NCBI RefSeq assembly: GCF_905397285.1
Contig: NZ_CAJPUX010000009.1
Coordinates: 22,588-86,587, forward strand
DNA from: Cupriavidus plantarum
GTDB lineage: Bacteria; Pseudomonadota; Gammaproteobacteria; Burkholderiales; Burkholderiaceae
DNA length: 64,000 nucleotides
Reading direction: 5' to 3'
Shown here piece by piece: positions 24,346 through 33,349 of this stretch. Numbering within the stretch: the first letter of the stretch is position 1; every line of letters starts with the position of its first letter. The notes below the pieces were generated by a model. That model was not told the origin of the DNA and did not search any database. It saw nothing but the letters and a program-made list of their open reading frames with translations. A program made the translations under genes and the position numbers.

Positions 24346-24357
24346 GGATTATAATCC
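24346..24357. promoter_or_regulatory. palindromic -10 element shared by argA and hrpA
   Basis: GGATTATAATCC is a perfect 12-bp palindrome that contains TATAAT on both strands (24350-24355 plus, 24353-24348 minus). It sits in the 23-bp gap between the divergent argA and hrpA start codons. Expected start points, about 7 bases downstream of each hexamer, fall near 24362 (plus; hrpA ATG at 24364) and 24341 (minus; argA ATG at 24340). Neither gene has a ribosome-binding site, so both mRNAs could be leaderless. The -35 matches are weak (for example TTGTGC on the minus strand with a 16-base spacer). Confidence 0.55.
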
Positions 24358-24363
24358 CCGGCA

Positions 24364-27300
24364 ATGTCAGCACAACGTCCCGCCCAGCCACCCGGCAAGC
24401 CATCGCAGCCGGCAGGCACGCCTACCCCCGCATCCAACGCCCAGCGCCCGCCCGCGCAAGGCCGTCCCGCCGGTCCGCCCCCCCGCGATACCGCCGCCGG
24501 CGACCGCCCCGCAGGCCCGCCGTCCGGCACCGCACGCCCACCGCGCCCACCGCTTCCACCGCGCCCACCGCGTGAGCCCCGCGAGGGGCAATCCGCCCGC
24601 GACGCGCAGAGCGGCCGCGTAGCACCTCCCGCGCGAGAGGGCCAGCCACGCGGTGGACAGGGCGGAGGCGATCAGCGTCCACGGCGAGACGGTCAGCCGC
24701 CGCGCGACGCGCAGGGCGGCCGCGAAGCACGCCCGCCGCGTGAGCCGCGGTTGGCGCATCGGTTGGCCAATCCTCTTCCGCCGATCACCTTCCCCGAGGC
24801 GTTGCCGGTGTCCGCGCGCCGGGATGAGATTGCGGCGGCGTTGCGCGCCAATCAAGTCGTCATCGTGGCCGGTGAGACCGGTTCCGGCAAGACGACGCAG
24901 TTGCCGAAGATCTGCCTGTCGATCGGCCGTGGCCCGTTGCGCGCGGGCGAGCCGCCCGGCCGGAGCGGTGGCCTGATCGGGCACACGCAGCCCCGGCGGA
25001 TCGCGGCAACGTCCACGGCCAAGCGCATCGCGCAGGAACTCGGTTCGCCCGTTGGCGAGCATGTTGGCTATCAGGTGCGCTTCAACGACACGATGTCCCC
25101 CGGCGCGTCGATCAAGCTGATGACCGACGGCATCCTGCTCGCCGAGACGCAGAACGACCCGCTGCTGCGCGCCTACGACACGATCATCATCGACGAGGCG
25201 CACGAACGCAGCCTCAACATCGACTTCCTGATCGGCTACCTGCGGCAGATCCTGCCCCGGCGTCCGGACCTGAAGATCATCATCACGTCGGCCACGATCG
25301 ACGCAAAGCGGTTCGCCGAGCATTTCGCGCACAACGGCAAGCCCGCTCCCGTCATCGAAGTGAGCGGCCGGCTGTATCCGGTGGAAGTGCGTTACCGCCC
25401 GATCCGGGAAGACGTCGCGCCCAACGCCGCCAATGCCGCAACAACGCCCTCGCCGAAGTCCGCGCAGGCGAAGGAACGCGACCTCTACGACGGCATCGTG
25501 GACGCGGTTGACGAGCTCTGCCGCCTCGGCCCCGGCGACGTCCTCGTGTTTCTGCCCGGCGAACGGGAAATCCGCGAAACGGCCGAGGCGCTGCGCAAGC
25601 ACCATCCGCCGCACACGGAAATCCTGCCGCTATTCGCGAGGCTCTCCGTGCAGGAGCAGGAGCGCGTCTTCAAGCCCTCCGGCGCCCGCCGCATCGTGCT
25701 GGCCACGAACGTGGCGGAAACCTCGCTGACGGTCCCCGGCATCCGCTACGTGGTGGACACGGGCCTCGCGCGCGTCAAGCGGTACTCGTACCGCAACAAG
25801 GTCGAGCAGCTCCAGATCGAAGCCGTCTCGCAGGCCGCCGCCAACCAGCGCGCGGGCCGCTGCGGCCGCGTGGCGGACGGCGTCTGCATTCGCCTGTACG
25901 AGGAGAGCGACTTCGCGAGCCGCCCGCGCTTCACGGATCCGGAAATCCTGCGCTCGTCGCTGGCGGCCGTCATCCTGCGCATGAAGGCGCTGCGGCTCAC
26001 GGACATCGAGCAGTTTCCGTTCATCGAGCCGCCGCTGGGCCGCGCGGTCGCGGACGGCTATCAGCTGCTTCAGGAGCTTGGCGCCGTCGACGATGCCAAT
26101 CAGCTGACGCCCATGGGCCGCCAGGTGGCCAAGTTGCCGCTCGACCCGCGCGTGGCGCGCATGATCCTCGCCGCGCGCGAGCAGCATTGCCTGCGCGAAG
26201 TGCTCATCATCGCGAGCGCGCTGTCCGTGCAGGACCCGCGAGACCGTCCGCAGGAGGCGCAGGAGGCCGCCGACCAGGCGCACCGCAGGTTCTTCGACGA
26301 CAAGTCGGACCTGCCTTCCGAGTTTCTTGGCTGGGTCCGCTTGTGGAAGTGGTTCGAGGACGCCGTCGCGCACAAGAAGAGCAACAAGCAGTTGCAGGAC
26401 CAGTGCCGCGCCAACTTCCTGTCGCATCTGCGCCTGCGCGAATGGCGCGACGTCCATTCGCAACTGCTGACCACGGTTACGGAGCAGGGCTGGCGCCTGA
26501 ACGACAGCGAGCCGACGTACGAACAGGTCCACAAGGCTCTGCTGACGGGCCTGCTCGGCAATATCGGCTGCAAGATCGACGATGGCGAAAAAGGACGCGA
26601 CTCGCGCGGACGCGAGTACCTCGGCGCGCGCGGCATCAAGTTCCATCTGTGGCCGGGCTCCCTGATCGCGAAGAAGGTGGGCCGCTGGATCATCGCGGCC
26701 GAACTCGTCGAGACGAGCCGCCTGTTCGCCCGCACGCTCGCGCGCATCGAACCCGAATGGCTGGAGCAGGTCGGCCGGCATCTGCTGAAGATCAGCTGGA
26801 GCGATCCGCACTGGGAAAAGAAGGCAGGGCAGGTGCTCGCGCTCGAACGCGCGACGCTGTACGGACTCGTGGTCTACCAGCACCGGCGCATCCACTATGG
26901 GCCGATGAATCCCGTGGAGGCACGCGAGCTGTTCATCCGCCGTGCGCTGGTGGAAGGGGAGTTCGAGACGCGACTGCCGTTCTTCGCGCACAACCAGCGC
27001 CTCGTGCGGGAGATCGAGAACCTCGAGCACAAGTCGCGCCGGCAGGACGTGCTCGTCGATGACGAACTGATCTACGCGTTCTACGATCGCGCGATTCCGG
27101 CCGACATCTACAACCAGGTGTCGTTCGAGAAGTGGTATCGGGAAACATCCGAGTCCGTGAAGGGCGGCAAGCTGCTGTACCTCAATCGCGACGAACTGAT
27201 GCGGCACGAGGCGGCCGGCATCACGACGGACCTGTTCCCCAAGACCATGACGATCGCCGGCGTCGACATGGGTCTCACGTACCATTTCGAGCCCGGCAGC

Positions 27301-28611
27301 CATCGCGACGGGGTCACCCTGACCGTGCCGCTTTACGCGCTGAACCAGGTGCGCCCCGAGCGCGCGGACTGGCTCGTGCCCGGCATGATCAAGGAGAAGG
27401 TGCATCTGCTGCTGAAGTCCCTGCCGCAGAAGCTGCGCCGCCATTGCGTGCCGCTGCCCGACTACGCGGCGGGCTTCGTCGATCGCCATGCGTTTGGCGA
27501 GGGCGACCTGATCGACGTGCTGATCGCCGATATCCGCGAGCAGACGGGGACCATGATCAAGCGCGCGGACTTCAAGCTTGAGACGCTGCCCGCGCACCAT
27601 GCGATGAATTTCAAGGTCATCGACGAACATGGGCGCCAGCTCGACATGGGCCGCAATCTCGCGCAACTGCGCGCGGAGCTCGGCGGGCAGGCGCAGCAGT
27701 CGTTCCAGAGCATCGCGGCGCGGGACGTGCCGGCCGCCGAGGCGGGCCAGTACGAGAACCTCACGTCATGGTCCTTCGGTGAACTGCCGGAACTGCTCGA
27801 GATCCGCAAGGGCAACCAGACCCTGTTCGGCTATCCCGCGCTTGTCGATCGCGGCGATCATTGCGATGTCGAGGTCTTCGACGATCCGCAGGAGGCCGCG
27901 CGCGTGCACCATGCGGGCCTGCGCCGGCTGTTCGCGCTGCAGCTGCGCGAACAGGTGAAGTTCATCGAGAAGAACGTGCCGAACCTGCAGCAGATGGCGA
28001 TGCAGTACATGACGCTGGGCACGCAGGAGCAACTGCGCGAACAGATCGTGCAGGTGGCGCTTGACCGCGCGTGCCTGCAGGCGCCGCTGCCGCGCAACGA
28101 GGCCGAGTTCAACACGCGCAAGGACGAGGGTCGCGCGCGGCTGTCGTTGCTCGCGCAGGAAATCGCGCGGCTGGTCGGCAGCATCCTGGCGGAATACGCG
28201 GGCCTGCCACGCAAGCTGCTGCAGGCCAAGCCGTACGGCACGACCTATCAGGACATGGAGGCGCAACTCGGCCGATTGATGCACAAGTCGTTCATCGCCG
28301 ATACGCCCTATACGCAGCTCGTGCACTATCCGCGCTACCTGAAGGGCATGGCGATGCGGGTGGACAAGCTCAAGGGCGATGCCCCGCGCGACGCCCAGCG
28401 GCTGCAGGAGATGACGCCGCTGATCCAGCAGTGGCAGCGCGCCGAAAAGCAGCTGCGCACGCAGGGCCGGGGCGCGGCCGATGCCCGGCTCGACGAGTTC
28501 CGGTGGATGCTGGAGGAGCTGCGAGTCGCACTTTTCGCGCAGGAATTGCGAACCCCTGTGCCCATGTCGGTCAAACGTCTCCAGAAGGTCTGGGAATCGA
28601 TGCAACGGTGA
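24364..28611 (+). CDS. hrpA: ATP-dependent RNA helicase HrpA
   Basis: DEAH-box helicase; in E. coli HrpA acts on mRNA and rescues stalled ribosome complexes. The 1415-residue protein has a P-loop GETGSGKTTQ (about 171-180), IIIDEAHERS (about 275), the SAT motif (ITSATIDAKRF), helicase motif VI (QRAGRCGR), then the HA2/OB region and the long HrpA-specific C-terminal domain. Residues 1-130 are an unusual Pro/Arg/Gly-rich low-complexity extension. ATG 24364 is used although it lacks a ribosome-binding site. Divergent from argA. Confidence 0.95.
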   Translation: MSAQRPAQPPGKPSQPAGTPTPASNAQRPPAQGRPAGPPPRDTAAGDRPAGPPSGTARPPRPPLPPRPPREPREGQSARDAQSGRVAPPAREGQPRGGQGGGDQRPRRDGQPPRDAQGGREARPPREPRLAHRLANPLPPITFPEALPVSARRDEIAAALRANQVVIVAGETGSGKTTQLPKICLSIGRGPLRAGEPPGRSGGLIGHTQPRRIAATSTAKRIAQELGSPVGEHVGYQVRFNDTMSPGASIKLMTDGILLAETQNDPLLRAYDTIIIDEAHERSLNIDFLIGYLRQILPRRPDLKIIITSATIDAKRFAEHFAHNGKPAPVIEVSGRLYPVEVRYRPIREDVAPNAANAATTPSPKSAQAKERDLYDGIVDAVDELCRLGPGDVLVFLPGEREIRETAEALRKHHPPHTEILPLFARLSVQEQERVFKPSGARRIVLATNVAETSLTVPGIRYVVDTGLARVKRYSYRNKVEQLQIEAVSQAAANQRAGRCGRVADGVCIRLYEESDFASRPRFTDPEILRSSLAAVILRMKALRLTDIEQFPFIEPPLGRAVADGYQLLQELGAVDDANQLTPMGRQVAKLPLDPRVARMILAAREQHCLREVLIIASALSVQDPRDRPQEAQEAADQAHRRFFDDKSDLPSEFLGWVRLWKWFEDAVAHKKSNKQLQDQCRANFLSHLRLREWRDVHSQLLTTVTEQGWRLNDSEPTYEQVHKALLTGLLGNIGCKIDDGEKGRDSRGREYLGARGIKFHLWPGSLIAKKVGRWIIAAELVETSRLFARTLARIEPEWLEQVGRHLLKISWSDPHWEKKAGQVLALERATLYGLVVYQHRRIHYGPMNPVEARELFIRRALVEGEFETRLPFFAHNQRLVREIENLEHKSRRQDVLVDDELIYAFYDRAIPADIYNQVSFEKWYRETSESVKGGKLLYLNRDELMRHEAAGITTDLFPKTMTIAGVDMGLTYHFEPGSHRDGVTLTVPLYALNQVRPERADWLVPGMIKEKVHLLLKSLPQKLRRHCVPLPDYAAGFVDRHAFGEGDLIDVLIADIREQTGTMIKRADFKLETLPAHHAMNFKVIDEHGRQLDMGRNLAQLRAELGGQAQQSFQSIAARDVPAAEAGQYENLTSWSFGELPELLEIRKGNQTLFGYPALVDRGDHCDVEVFDDPQEAARVHHAGLRRLFALQLREQVKFIEKNVPNLQQMAMQYMTLGTQEQLREQIVQVALDRACLQAPLPRNEAEFNTRKDEGRARLSLLAQEIARLVGSILAEYAGLPRKLLQAKPYGTTYQDMEAQLGRLMHKSFIADTPYTQLVHYPRYLKGMAMRVDKLKGDAPRDAQRLQEMTPLIQQWQRAEKQLRTQGRGAADARLDEFRWMLEELRVALFAQELRTPVPMSVKRLQKVWESMQR

Positions 28612-28716
28612 CCGGTCCCGTGTGATCGTAAGAAATTATGTAGCGTCAGCGTAAAGTGGCGCTCAAACGTTAGAATGCGCGATTCGTCATCAGTGAACGG
28701 TCTTATGCTCGTCGGA

Positions 28717-29709
28717 ATGCGTCGTGTGGCTCACCTGAGTCGTGGAATGGCTGGCGCTGTCGCCGCGGTGGCCATGGGTTTGGTTCTGGCCGCGCCCGCG
28801 CGGGCGGAAGTCGTCGTGGTCCTCAATTCGGGTGATGCGACCGTCACGCTGGTCGACAAGGACACGCAAAAGGTGCTGGAGACCTTTCCGGTCGGCAAGG
28901 AACCTCACCATCTGATTGCCACGCCCGACGACAAGTCGCTGATCGTGGCCAATGCGGTCGGCAACGATCTCGTGTTCGTCGATCCCGTCACGGGCAAGGT
29001 GCAGCAGCGCGTGCCCAACATCGACGACCCGTACCAGATCGGCTTCTCCCCGGACCAGAAATGGTTCGTCGCCACGGGCAACCGGCTCGATCGCGTGGAC
29101 GTGTACCGCTGGGACGGTCATGCGCTCAAGATCGCCAAACAGTTCCCGCTCGGCCGCACGCCGAGCCATATCGCGTTCACGTCCGACAGCAAGATCGCGT
29201 TCGTCACGCTGCAGGACTCCAATCAGGTGGCCGCGATCGACCTGACCACGCTGACGGTCATGTGGGTCATGGAAGCCGGTTCCGCGCCCGCGGGCGTCTG
29301 GGTGACGCCGGACCAGAAGTACCTGCTCGTCGGCATGACGGGAGCGGACTATGTGGCGGTGATCGACTGGCACACGCGCACGGTGGTCAAGCAGATCCAG
29401 ACGGGCAAGGGCGCGCACAACTTCCGCGCCGTGGGCGACCGCCGCCATCTGTTCCTGACCAATCGCGTGTCGGGCACCATCAGCATCATCGACCAGCAGA
29501 CGCTGTCGAAGGTGGGGGACATCACCGGCCTGCCGCCCGGCCCCGACGACATGGAGCTGACCGCCGACGGCAAGACGCTGTGGGTGTCGTGCCGCTGGGC
29601 GCGCTCGGTGGCGCTGGTCGACGTGGCCACGCGCAAGGTGGTGAAGACGATCCGCGTCGGCAAGTCCCCGCACGGCATCTATTTCCGCACGCGCGCGCCG
29701 CTTTACTGA
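28717..29709 (+). CDS. YVTN-type beta-propeller protein, exported
   Basis: 330 residues from ATG 28717: an Arg-rich signal peptide (MRRVAHLSRGMAGAVAAVAM, ending APARA) and then repeated blades of the YVTN/cytochrome cd1-like beta-propeller family (VVVLNSGDATVTLVDKDTQKV; VLETFPVGKEPHHLIATPDD; VVKTIRVGKSPHGIYF). No enzymatic residues are recognised; such proteins are periplasmic scaffolds or binding proteins. In-frame ATGs at 28675 and 28705 are alternatives, but a TAGAAT hexamer at 28671-28676 would place transcription start after 28675. It is followed 38 bases later by a polysaccharide deacetylase and then a fatty acid hydroxylase, suggesting a shared envelope role. Confidence 0.85.
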   Translation: MRRVAHLSRGMAGAVAAVAMGLVLAAPARAEVVVVLNSGDATVTLVDKDTQKVLETFPVGKEPHHLIATPDDKSLIVANAVGNDLVFVDPVTGKVQQRVPNIDDPYQIGFSPDQKWFVATGNRLDRVDVYRWDGHALKIAKQFPLGRTPSHIAFTSDSKIAFVTLQDSNQVAAIDLTTLTVMWVMEAGSAPAGVWVTPDQKYLLVGMTGADYVAVIDWHTRTVVKQIQTGKGAHNFRAVGDRRHLFLTNRVSGTISIIDQQTLSKVGDITGLPPGPDDMELTADGKTLWVSCRWARSVALVDVATRKVVKTIRVGKSPHGIYFRTRAPLY

Positions 29710-29737
29710 CCGACCGACACTGACCGACCGACACTGA
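29705..29737 (+). repeat. 14-bp tandem repeat at the beta-propeller/deacetylase junction
   Basis: ACTGACCGACCGAC occurs twice in tandem (29705-29718, 29719-29732) plus a partial third copy (ACTGA to 29737). The first copy contains the beta-propeller stop codon. Confidence 0.8.
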
Positions 29738-29747
29738 GCGAGCCATC

Positions 29748-30581
29748 ATGCGCAAGATCCTGACGGGGCTGGCTGCGGCCATGGCATCCGCCGCGGCGGT
29801 CGCGGCCATGGTGCTGGCCGCGCCGGCACAGGCCGCTGCCGCCGACGCGGCATGCCGCGCGGGCACGCTGTACCTGACGTTCGACACCGGCAGCATGAGC
29901 CAGGCCGAGCTGATCGCGCGTACGCTGCGCAAACACCATATCCGCGCGACGTTCTTCCTGGCCAACGAGCCGACCGTCAATCACGACAGTTCCCTCGACC
30001 CGTCGTGGGCGCCATACTGGAAGTCGCTGGCGGCCGATGGACATGTATTCGGCACGCACACGTTCGATCATGTCTACTTCCGGTCGGTGCGCGACGGCAA
30101 GGTGATCATGCGCCCGCAGTTCGGTGCCGACGGCGGCAAGGACGTGGCGATGACGCCCGAAGCGTTCTGCACGGAACTGCGCCGCAGCGCGCAGGCTTTG
30201 CACGCGATGACGGGCCAGCGGATGGCGCCGATCTGGCGCGCGCCGGGCGGCCGCACGTCGCCGCAGACGCTGCAGTGGGCCGAGCAATGCGGCTTCCGGC
30301 ACGTGGCATGGGCGTCGGCCGGTTTTCTCGGTGACGAGCTGTCGTCGGAAAAATTTCCGAACGACAAGCTGCTGGCCCGCGCGCTGCGGGACCTGCGCGA
30401 TGGCGACATCACGATGGCGCACCTCGGCATCTGGTCGCGCAAGGATCCGTGGGCGCCCGCGGTACTGGAGCCGCTGATCGCGGGGCTGGAGCAGAAGGGG
30501 TTCTGCTTTGCGACGCTGCGCGAGCATCCGGCGTACAAGGCGTGGTTCGAGGCACAGCAGAAGAAGGAGGGCGCACGCTGA
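29748..30581 (+). CDS. polysaccharide deacetylase (NodB-like), exported
   Basis: 277 residues: signal peptide (MRKILTGLAAAMASAAAVAA, ending AQA about residue 29), then a NodB fold. Motif 1 reads TFDTG (residues 44-48) instead of TFDDG, so the second, metal-binding Asp is Thr. Motif 2 is intact (His104 and His108 in THTFDH), motif 3 is WRAPGGR (Arg164) and motif 5 has MAHLG. Family knowledge suggests carbohydrate-ester or N-deacetylation in the periplasm, but the changed motif makes metal-dependent activity uncertain. The stop overlaps the next gene's ATG (TGATG), so the two are translationally coupled. Confidence 0.85.
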   Translation: MRKILTGLAAAMASAAAVAAMVLAAPAQAAAADAACRAGTLYLTFDTGSMSQAELIARTLRKHHIRATFFLANEPTVNHDSSLDPSWAPYWKSLAADGHVFGTHTFDHVYFRSVRDGKVIMRPQFGADGGKDVAMTPEAFCTELRRSAQALHAMTGQRMAPIWRAPGGRTSPQTLQWAEQCGFRHVAWASAGFLGDELSSEKFPNDKLLARALRDLRDGDITMAHLGIWSRKDPWAPAVLEPLIAGLEQKGFCFATLREHPAYKAWFEAQQKKEGAR

Positions 30582-31576
30582 TGTGGGACGCGTTCACCAA
30601 CTGGATGTCGGGCTGGATCGGCCAGATCGAGGGCAGCGTCTTTCAGAACGTGGTGCTGCCCGTGGTCTATGACCTCGGATTCGGCGGCTATGCCGAGGAG
30701 GCGTTCACGGGCACCGAATGGCTGCTCGCGGGCATCGTGCAGATCGTCGTGATGATCCTGATCCTCGGTCCGCTGGAAAAGCTGCGGCCCGTGGAGCCGG
30801 TGACTGACCGCCGCGCGGTCCGCGTGGACATCCTCTACACGATGATCCATCGCCTCGGCCTGTTCCGGCTCGCGATGTTCTTCGTGCTCGACCCCCTTAG
30901 CGACCTGATCGAAGGCCATCTGCGGCTGCTGGGCTGGCAGCGCATCAACGTCGAGGACTGGTGGCCGGCGGTCACGTCGTCGCCGATCGTCAGCTTCCTG
31001 ATCTACCTCGTCCTGTTCGACCTCGTTGACTATTGGTACCACCGCTTCTCGCATACCTACCGCTGGTGGTGGAGCCTGCATGCGCTGCACCACAGCCAGC
31101 GGCAGATGACGCTGTGGAGCGACAACCGCAACCACCTGCTCGACGACATCCTGCGCGATACCGTGTTCGCTGTCATCGCGCTCGCGGTGGGCGTGGAGCC
31201 TTCGCAGTACATCCTGCTGGTGGCGCTGTCCCAGCTGTTGCAAAGCCTGCAGCATGCGAACCTGCGCGTGCACTTCGGCGCGCTCGGCGAGCGGCTGCTG
31301 GTCTCGCCGCGGTTCCATCGCACGCATCACGCCGTGGGCCTGGGCCACGAGACGCCGGGCAGGCGCGGCAAGCCCATGCGCCTCGGGGGCTGCAACTTCG
31401 GCGTGCTGTTCCCGTGGTGGGACATGCTGTTCGGCACGGCCGTGTTCACGGACCAGTATTACCCCACCGGTGTGCGCGATCAGATGCCCCCGCCGGCGGG
31501 CAAGAACCGCGACTATGGCCGCGGCTTCTTCGCGCAGCAGTGGTACGGCGTCAAGCGCCTGTTGCGTATCGGCTGA
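30581..31576 (+). CDS. fatty acid hydroxylase / sterol desaturase family membrane protein
   Basis: 331-residue multi-spanning protein with the three histidine boxes of non-heme di-iron membrane hydroxylases (HRFSH, HALHHSQ, and HRTHH near residues 245-250). Substrate unknown; in bacteria these act on lipids, hopanoids or carotenoids. Start ATG 30581 overlaps the deacetylase stop by one base, and GAAGGAGGG (30562-30570) is a strong ribosome-binding site. It forms a run with the beta-propeller and deacetylase genes. Confidence 0.88.
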   Translation: MWDAFTNWMSGWIGQIEGSVFQNVVLPVVYDLGFGGYAEEAFTGTEWLLAGIVQIVVMILILGPLEKLRPVEPVTDRRAVRVDILYTMIHRLGLFRLAMFFVLDPLSDLIEGHLRLLGWQRINVEDWWPAVTSSPIVSFLIYLVLFDLVDYWYHRFSHTYRWWWSLHALHHSQRQMTLWSDNRNHLLDDILRDTVFAVIALAVGVEPSQYILLVALSQLLQSLQHANLRVHFGALGERLLVSPRFHRTHHAVGLGHETPGRRGKPMRLGGCNFGVLFPWWDMLFGTAVFTDQYYPTGVRDQMPPPAGKNRDYGRGFFAQQWYGVKRLLRIG

Positions 31577-31627
31577 CGCGCGGGCTGTGCTAGGCTCTTG
31601 GCGCATCGGATTCAATCGACTTTCTTC

Positions 31628-32503
31628 ATGAACGATATCCTTCGCGCCTTCGGGCGTGCCCTCGTCAGTCAGTTCCATCCCCGCATGCTGATGCTGACCG
31701 TGCTGCCGTTCGTGCTGGCCACGGTGCTGTGGGGCGGCCTGCTGTGGTGGGGCTGGGAGCCGATCATGAACACCACGCGCATGCTGCTGGAAGGCTCGGT
31801 GTTCACGAGCTGGATCTATGGCGCGCTCGAATGGATGAATCTGCAATCGCTGCGCTCGGTGGTCGCGCCGCTGTTCGTGCTGACGATCGCCGTGCCGCTC
31901 GTCATTGCATCGATGCTCGTGTTCATCAGCCTGTGCTCGGTGCCGGCCGTGGTGCGGCATCTCGAGCGCGCCTATCCCGATCTCGCCAAGTCGCACGGCG
32001 GCAGCGTGCTGGGCAGCGTGGTGGCATCGTTCGGCAATACCTTCGTATTCCTGCTGCTGGTCATCGTCACGCTGCCGCTGTGGCTCATTCCGCCGTTCTT
32101 CGCGCTGATTCCGCCGGTGTTGTGGGGCTGGCTGACTTATCGCGTGATGACCTATGACGCGCTGGCCGAGCATGCGACGGCCGAGGAGCGCAAGACGCTG
32201 ATGAAGCGCCATCGCGGATCGTTGCTGATGATCGGCATCGCGGTGGGCCTGCTGGGTTCCGCGCCCACGCTGTTGTGGGTCTGGTCGGCGATGATCATCT
32301 TCCTGTTTCCGGTCGTGCTCGTGGGGACGTTATGGCTCTACGTGCTGATCTTCATCTTCTCGGCATTGTGGTTCGGGCACTTCTGCCTGCGCGCGCTGGC
32401 GCAACTGCGCGCGGAGCGGATGAGCGCGGCGCCACCGCCGCCGCCGGGCGGCGACATCATCGAACTTGCGCCGTCCGATATCCGGCGCATTGAACCATCC
32501 TGA
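31628..32503 (+). CDS. EI24 domain-containing membrane protein
   Basis: 291 residues with several hydrophobic segments (LTVLPFVLATVLWGGLLWW; VAPLFVLTIAVPLVIASMLV; FVFLLLVIVTLPLWLIPPFF; a pair near residues 200-250). Topology and the pattern of the first helices match the EI24/CysZ-like family, which in E. coli includes the sulfate transporter CysZ. No cys gene is nearby, so sulfate transport is only a possibility. The C-terminus carries a Pro-rich stretch (APPPPPGGD). ATG 31628 lies 51 bases after the previous gene. Confidence 0.78.
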   Translation: MNDILRAFGRALVSQFHPRMLMLTVLPFVLATVLWGGLLWWGWEPIMNTTRMLLEGSVFTSWIYGALEWMNLQSLRSVVAPLFVLTIAVPLVIASMLVFISLCSVPAVVRHLERAYPDLAKSHGGSVLGSVVASFGNTFVFLLLVIVTLPLWLIPPFFALIPPVLWGWLTYRVMTYDALAEHATAEERKTLMKRHRGSLLMIGIAVGLLGSAPTLLWVWSAMIIFLFPVVLVGTLWLYVLIFIFSALWFGHFCLRALAQLRAERMSAAPPPPPGGDIIELAPSDIRRIEPS

Positions 32504-32516
32504 AGCGGGGGCAAAC

Positions 32517-33320
32517 ATGGGTTTCGGCCTGATCGTCATCGGTGACGAGATTCTGTCGGGGCGGCGCGAGGACAAGCACATGCGCCGCGCCATCGAGCTG
32601 CTGGGCGCGCGCGGCATCGCGCTGGACTGGGCGGAGTACATTGGGGACGACCGCGTGCGCATCACCAGCACGCTGCGCCGCACGCTGGCGGGCAGCGACA
32701 TCGTGTTCTGCACGGGTGGCATCGGCGCGACGCCGGACGACCACACGCGCCAGTGCGCGGCCGCGGCGCTTGGCGTGCCGCTCGAACTCCATCCGGAAGC
32801 GCGCGAGCTGATCGCGCAGCGGATCGTCGAGACCGCCAACGGCGATCCGGTCAAGGCCAACCTCGACCTGCCCGAGAACCAGCACCGGTTCAAGATGGGC
32901 GAGTTTCCGGCGGGCGCGCGGATCATCCCGAACAGCTACAACCGCATTCCGGGGTTCTCGGTGGCGGACCACCATTTCATGCCGGGCTTTCCGGTGATGG
33001 CATGGCCGATGATGGAGTGGGTGCTCGACCACTACTATCCGCACCTGTTCCACCTCGCGCGCGAGCAGTCGCGTGCGTTCTACGTGTTCGAGGCGCCGGA
33101 GTCGACGCTCACGCCGCTCATGGAGCAGGTAGAGTCGGCCTTCGAGGGGATCCGCGTGTTCAGCCTGCCGTCGGTCGGCGACGTCAGCCGCGGCGACCGC
33201 TTTGCGCGGCGCCATATCGACCTCGGCGTGAAGGGGCCCGAGGAGCTTGTGGGCCCGGCCTACGCGATGCTGCTCGACGGTGTGCGCGCCATGGGCTTCG
33301 AGATCGTCGAGCAGGGCTGA
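32517..33320 (+). CDS. molybdopterin-binding (MoCF_biosynth) domain protein
   Basis: 267 residues with the MoaB/MogA-like domain: VIGDEILSGRREDKH near the N-terminus and CTGGIGATPDDHTR (about residues 64-77). It resembles the N-terminal domain of CinA/competence-damage proteins, without the C-terminal pyridine-nucleotide deamidase domain. Role unclear: molybdenum cofactor chemistry or pyrophosphatase activity on ADP-ribose-like substrates are family possibilities. ATG 32517 is 13 bases after the EI24 gene stop. Confidence 0.85.
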   Translation: MGFGLIVIGDEILSGRREDKHMRRAIELLGARGIALDWAEYIGDDRVRITSTLRRTLAGSDIVFCTGGIGATPDDHTRQCAAAALGVPLELHPEARELIAQRIVETANGDPVKANLDLPENQHRFKMGEFPAGARIIPNSYNRIPGFSVADHHFMPGFPVMAWPMMEWVLDHYYPHLFHLAREQSRAFYVFEAPESTLTPLMEQVESAFEGIRVFSLPSVGDVSRGDRFARRHIDLGVKGPEELVGPAYAMLLDGVRAMGFEIVEQG

Positions 33321-33323
33321 GTA

Positions 33324-33349
33324 CGCCTGGGGGACGTACCCCTCAGGCG
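33324..33349. terminator. hairpin between two convergent genes
   Basis: CGCCTGGGGG (33324-33333) and CCCC-T-CAGGCG (33339-33349) form a stem with one bulge, just after the plus-strand stop and overlapping the rhodanese stop codon (33343-33345). No T run; possibly a bidirectional transcription barrier. Confidence 0.4.

Noticed and set aside
22685..24622. 645-codon open frame on the plus strand through argA
   Set aside because: Antisense of argA and frame-shifted over hrpA; low-complexity and featureless.
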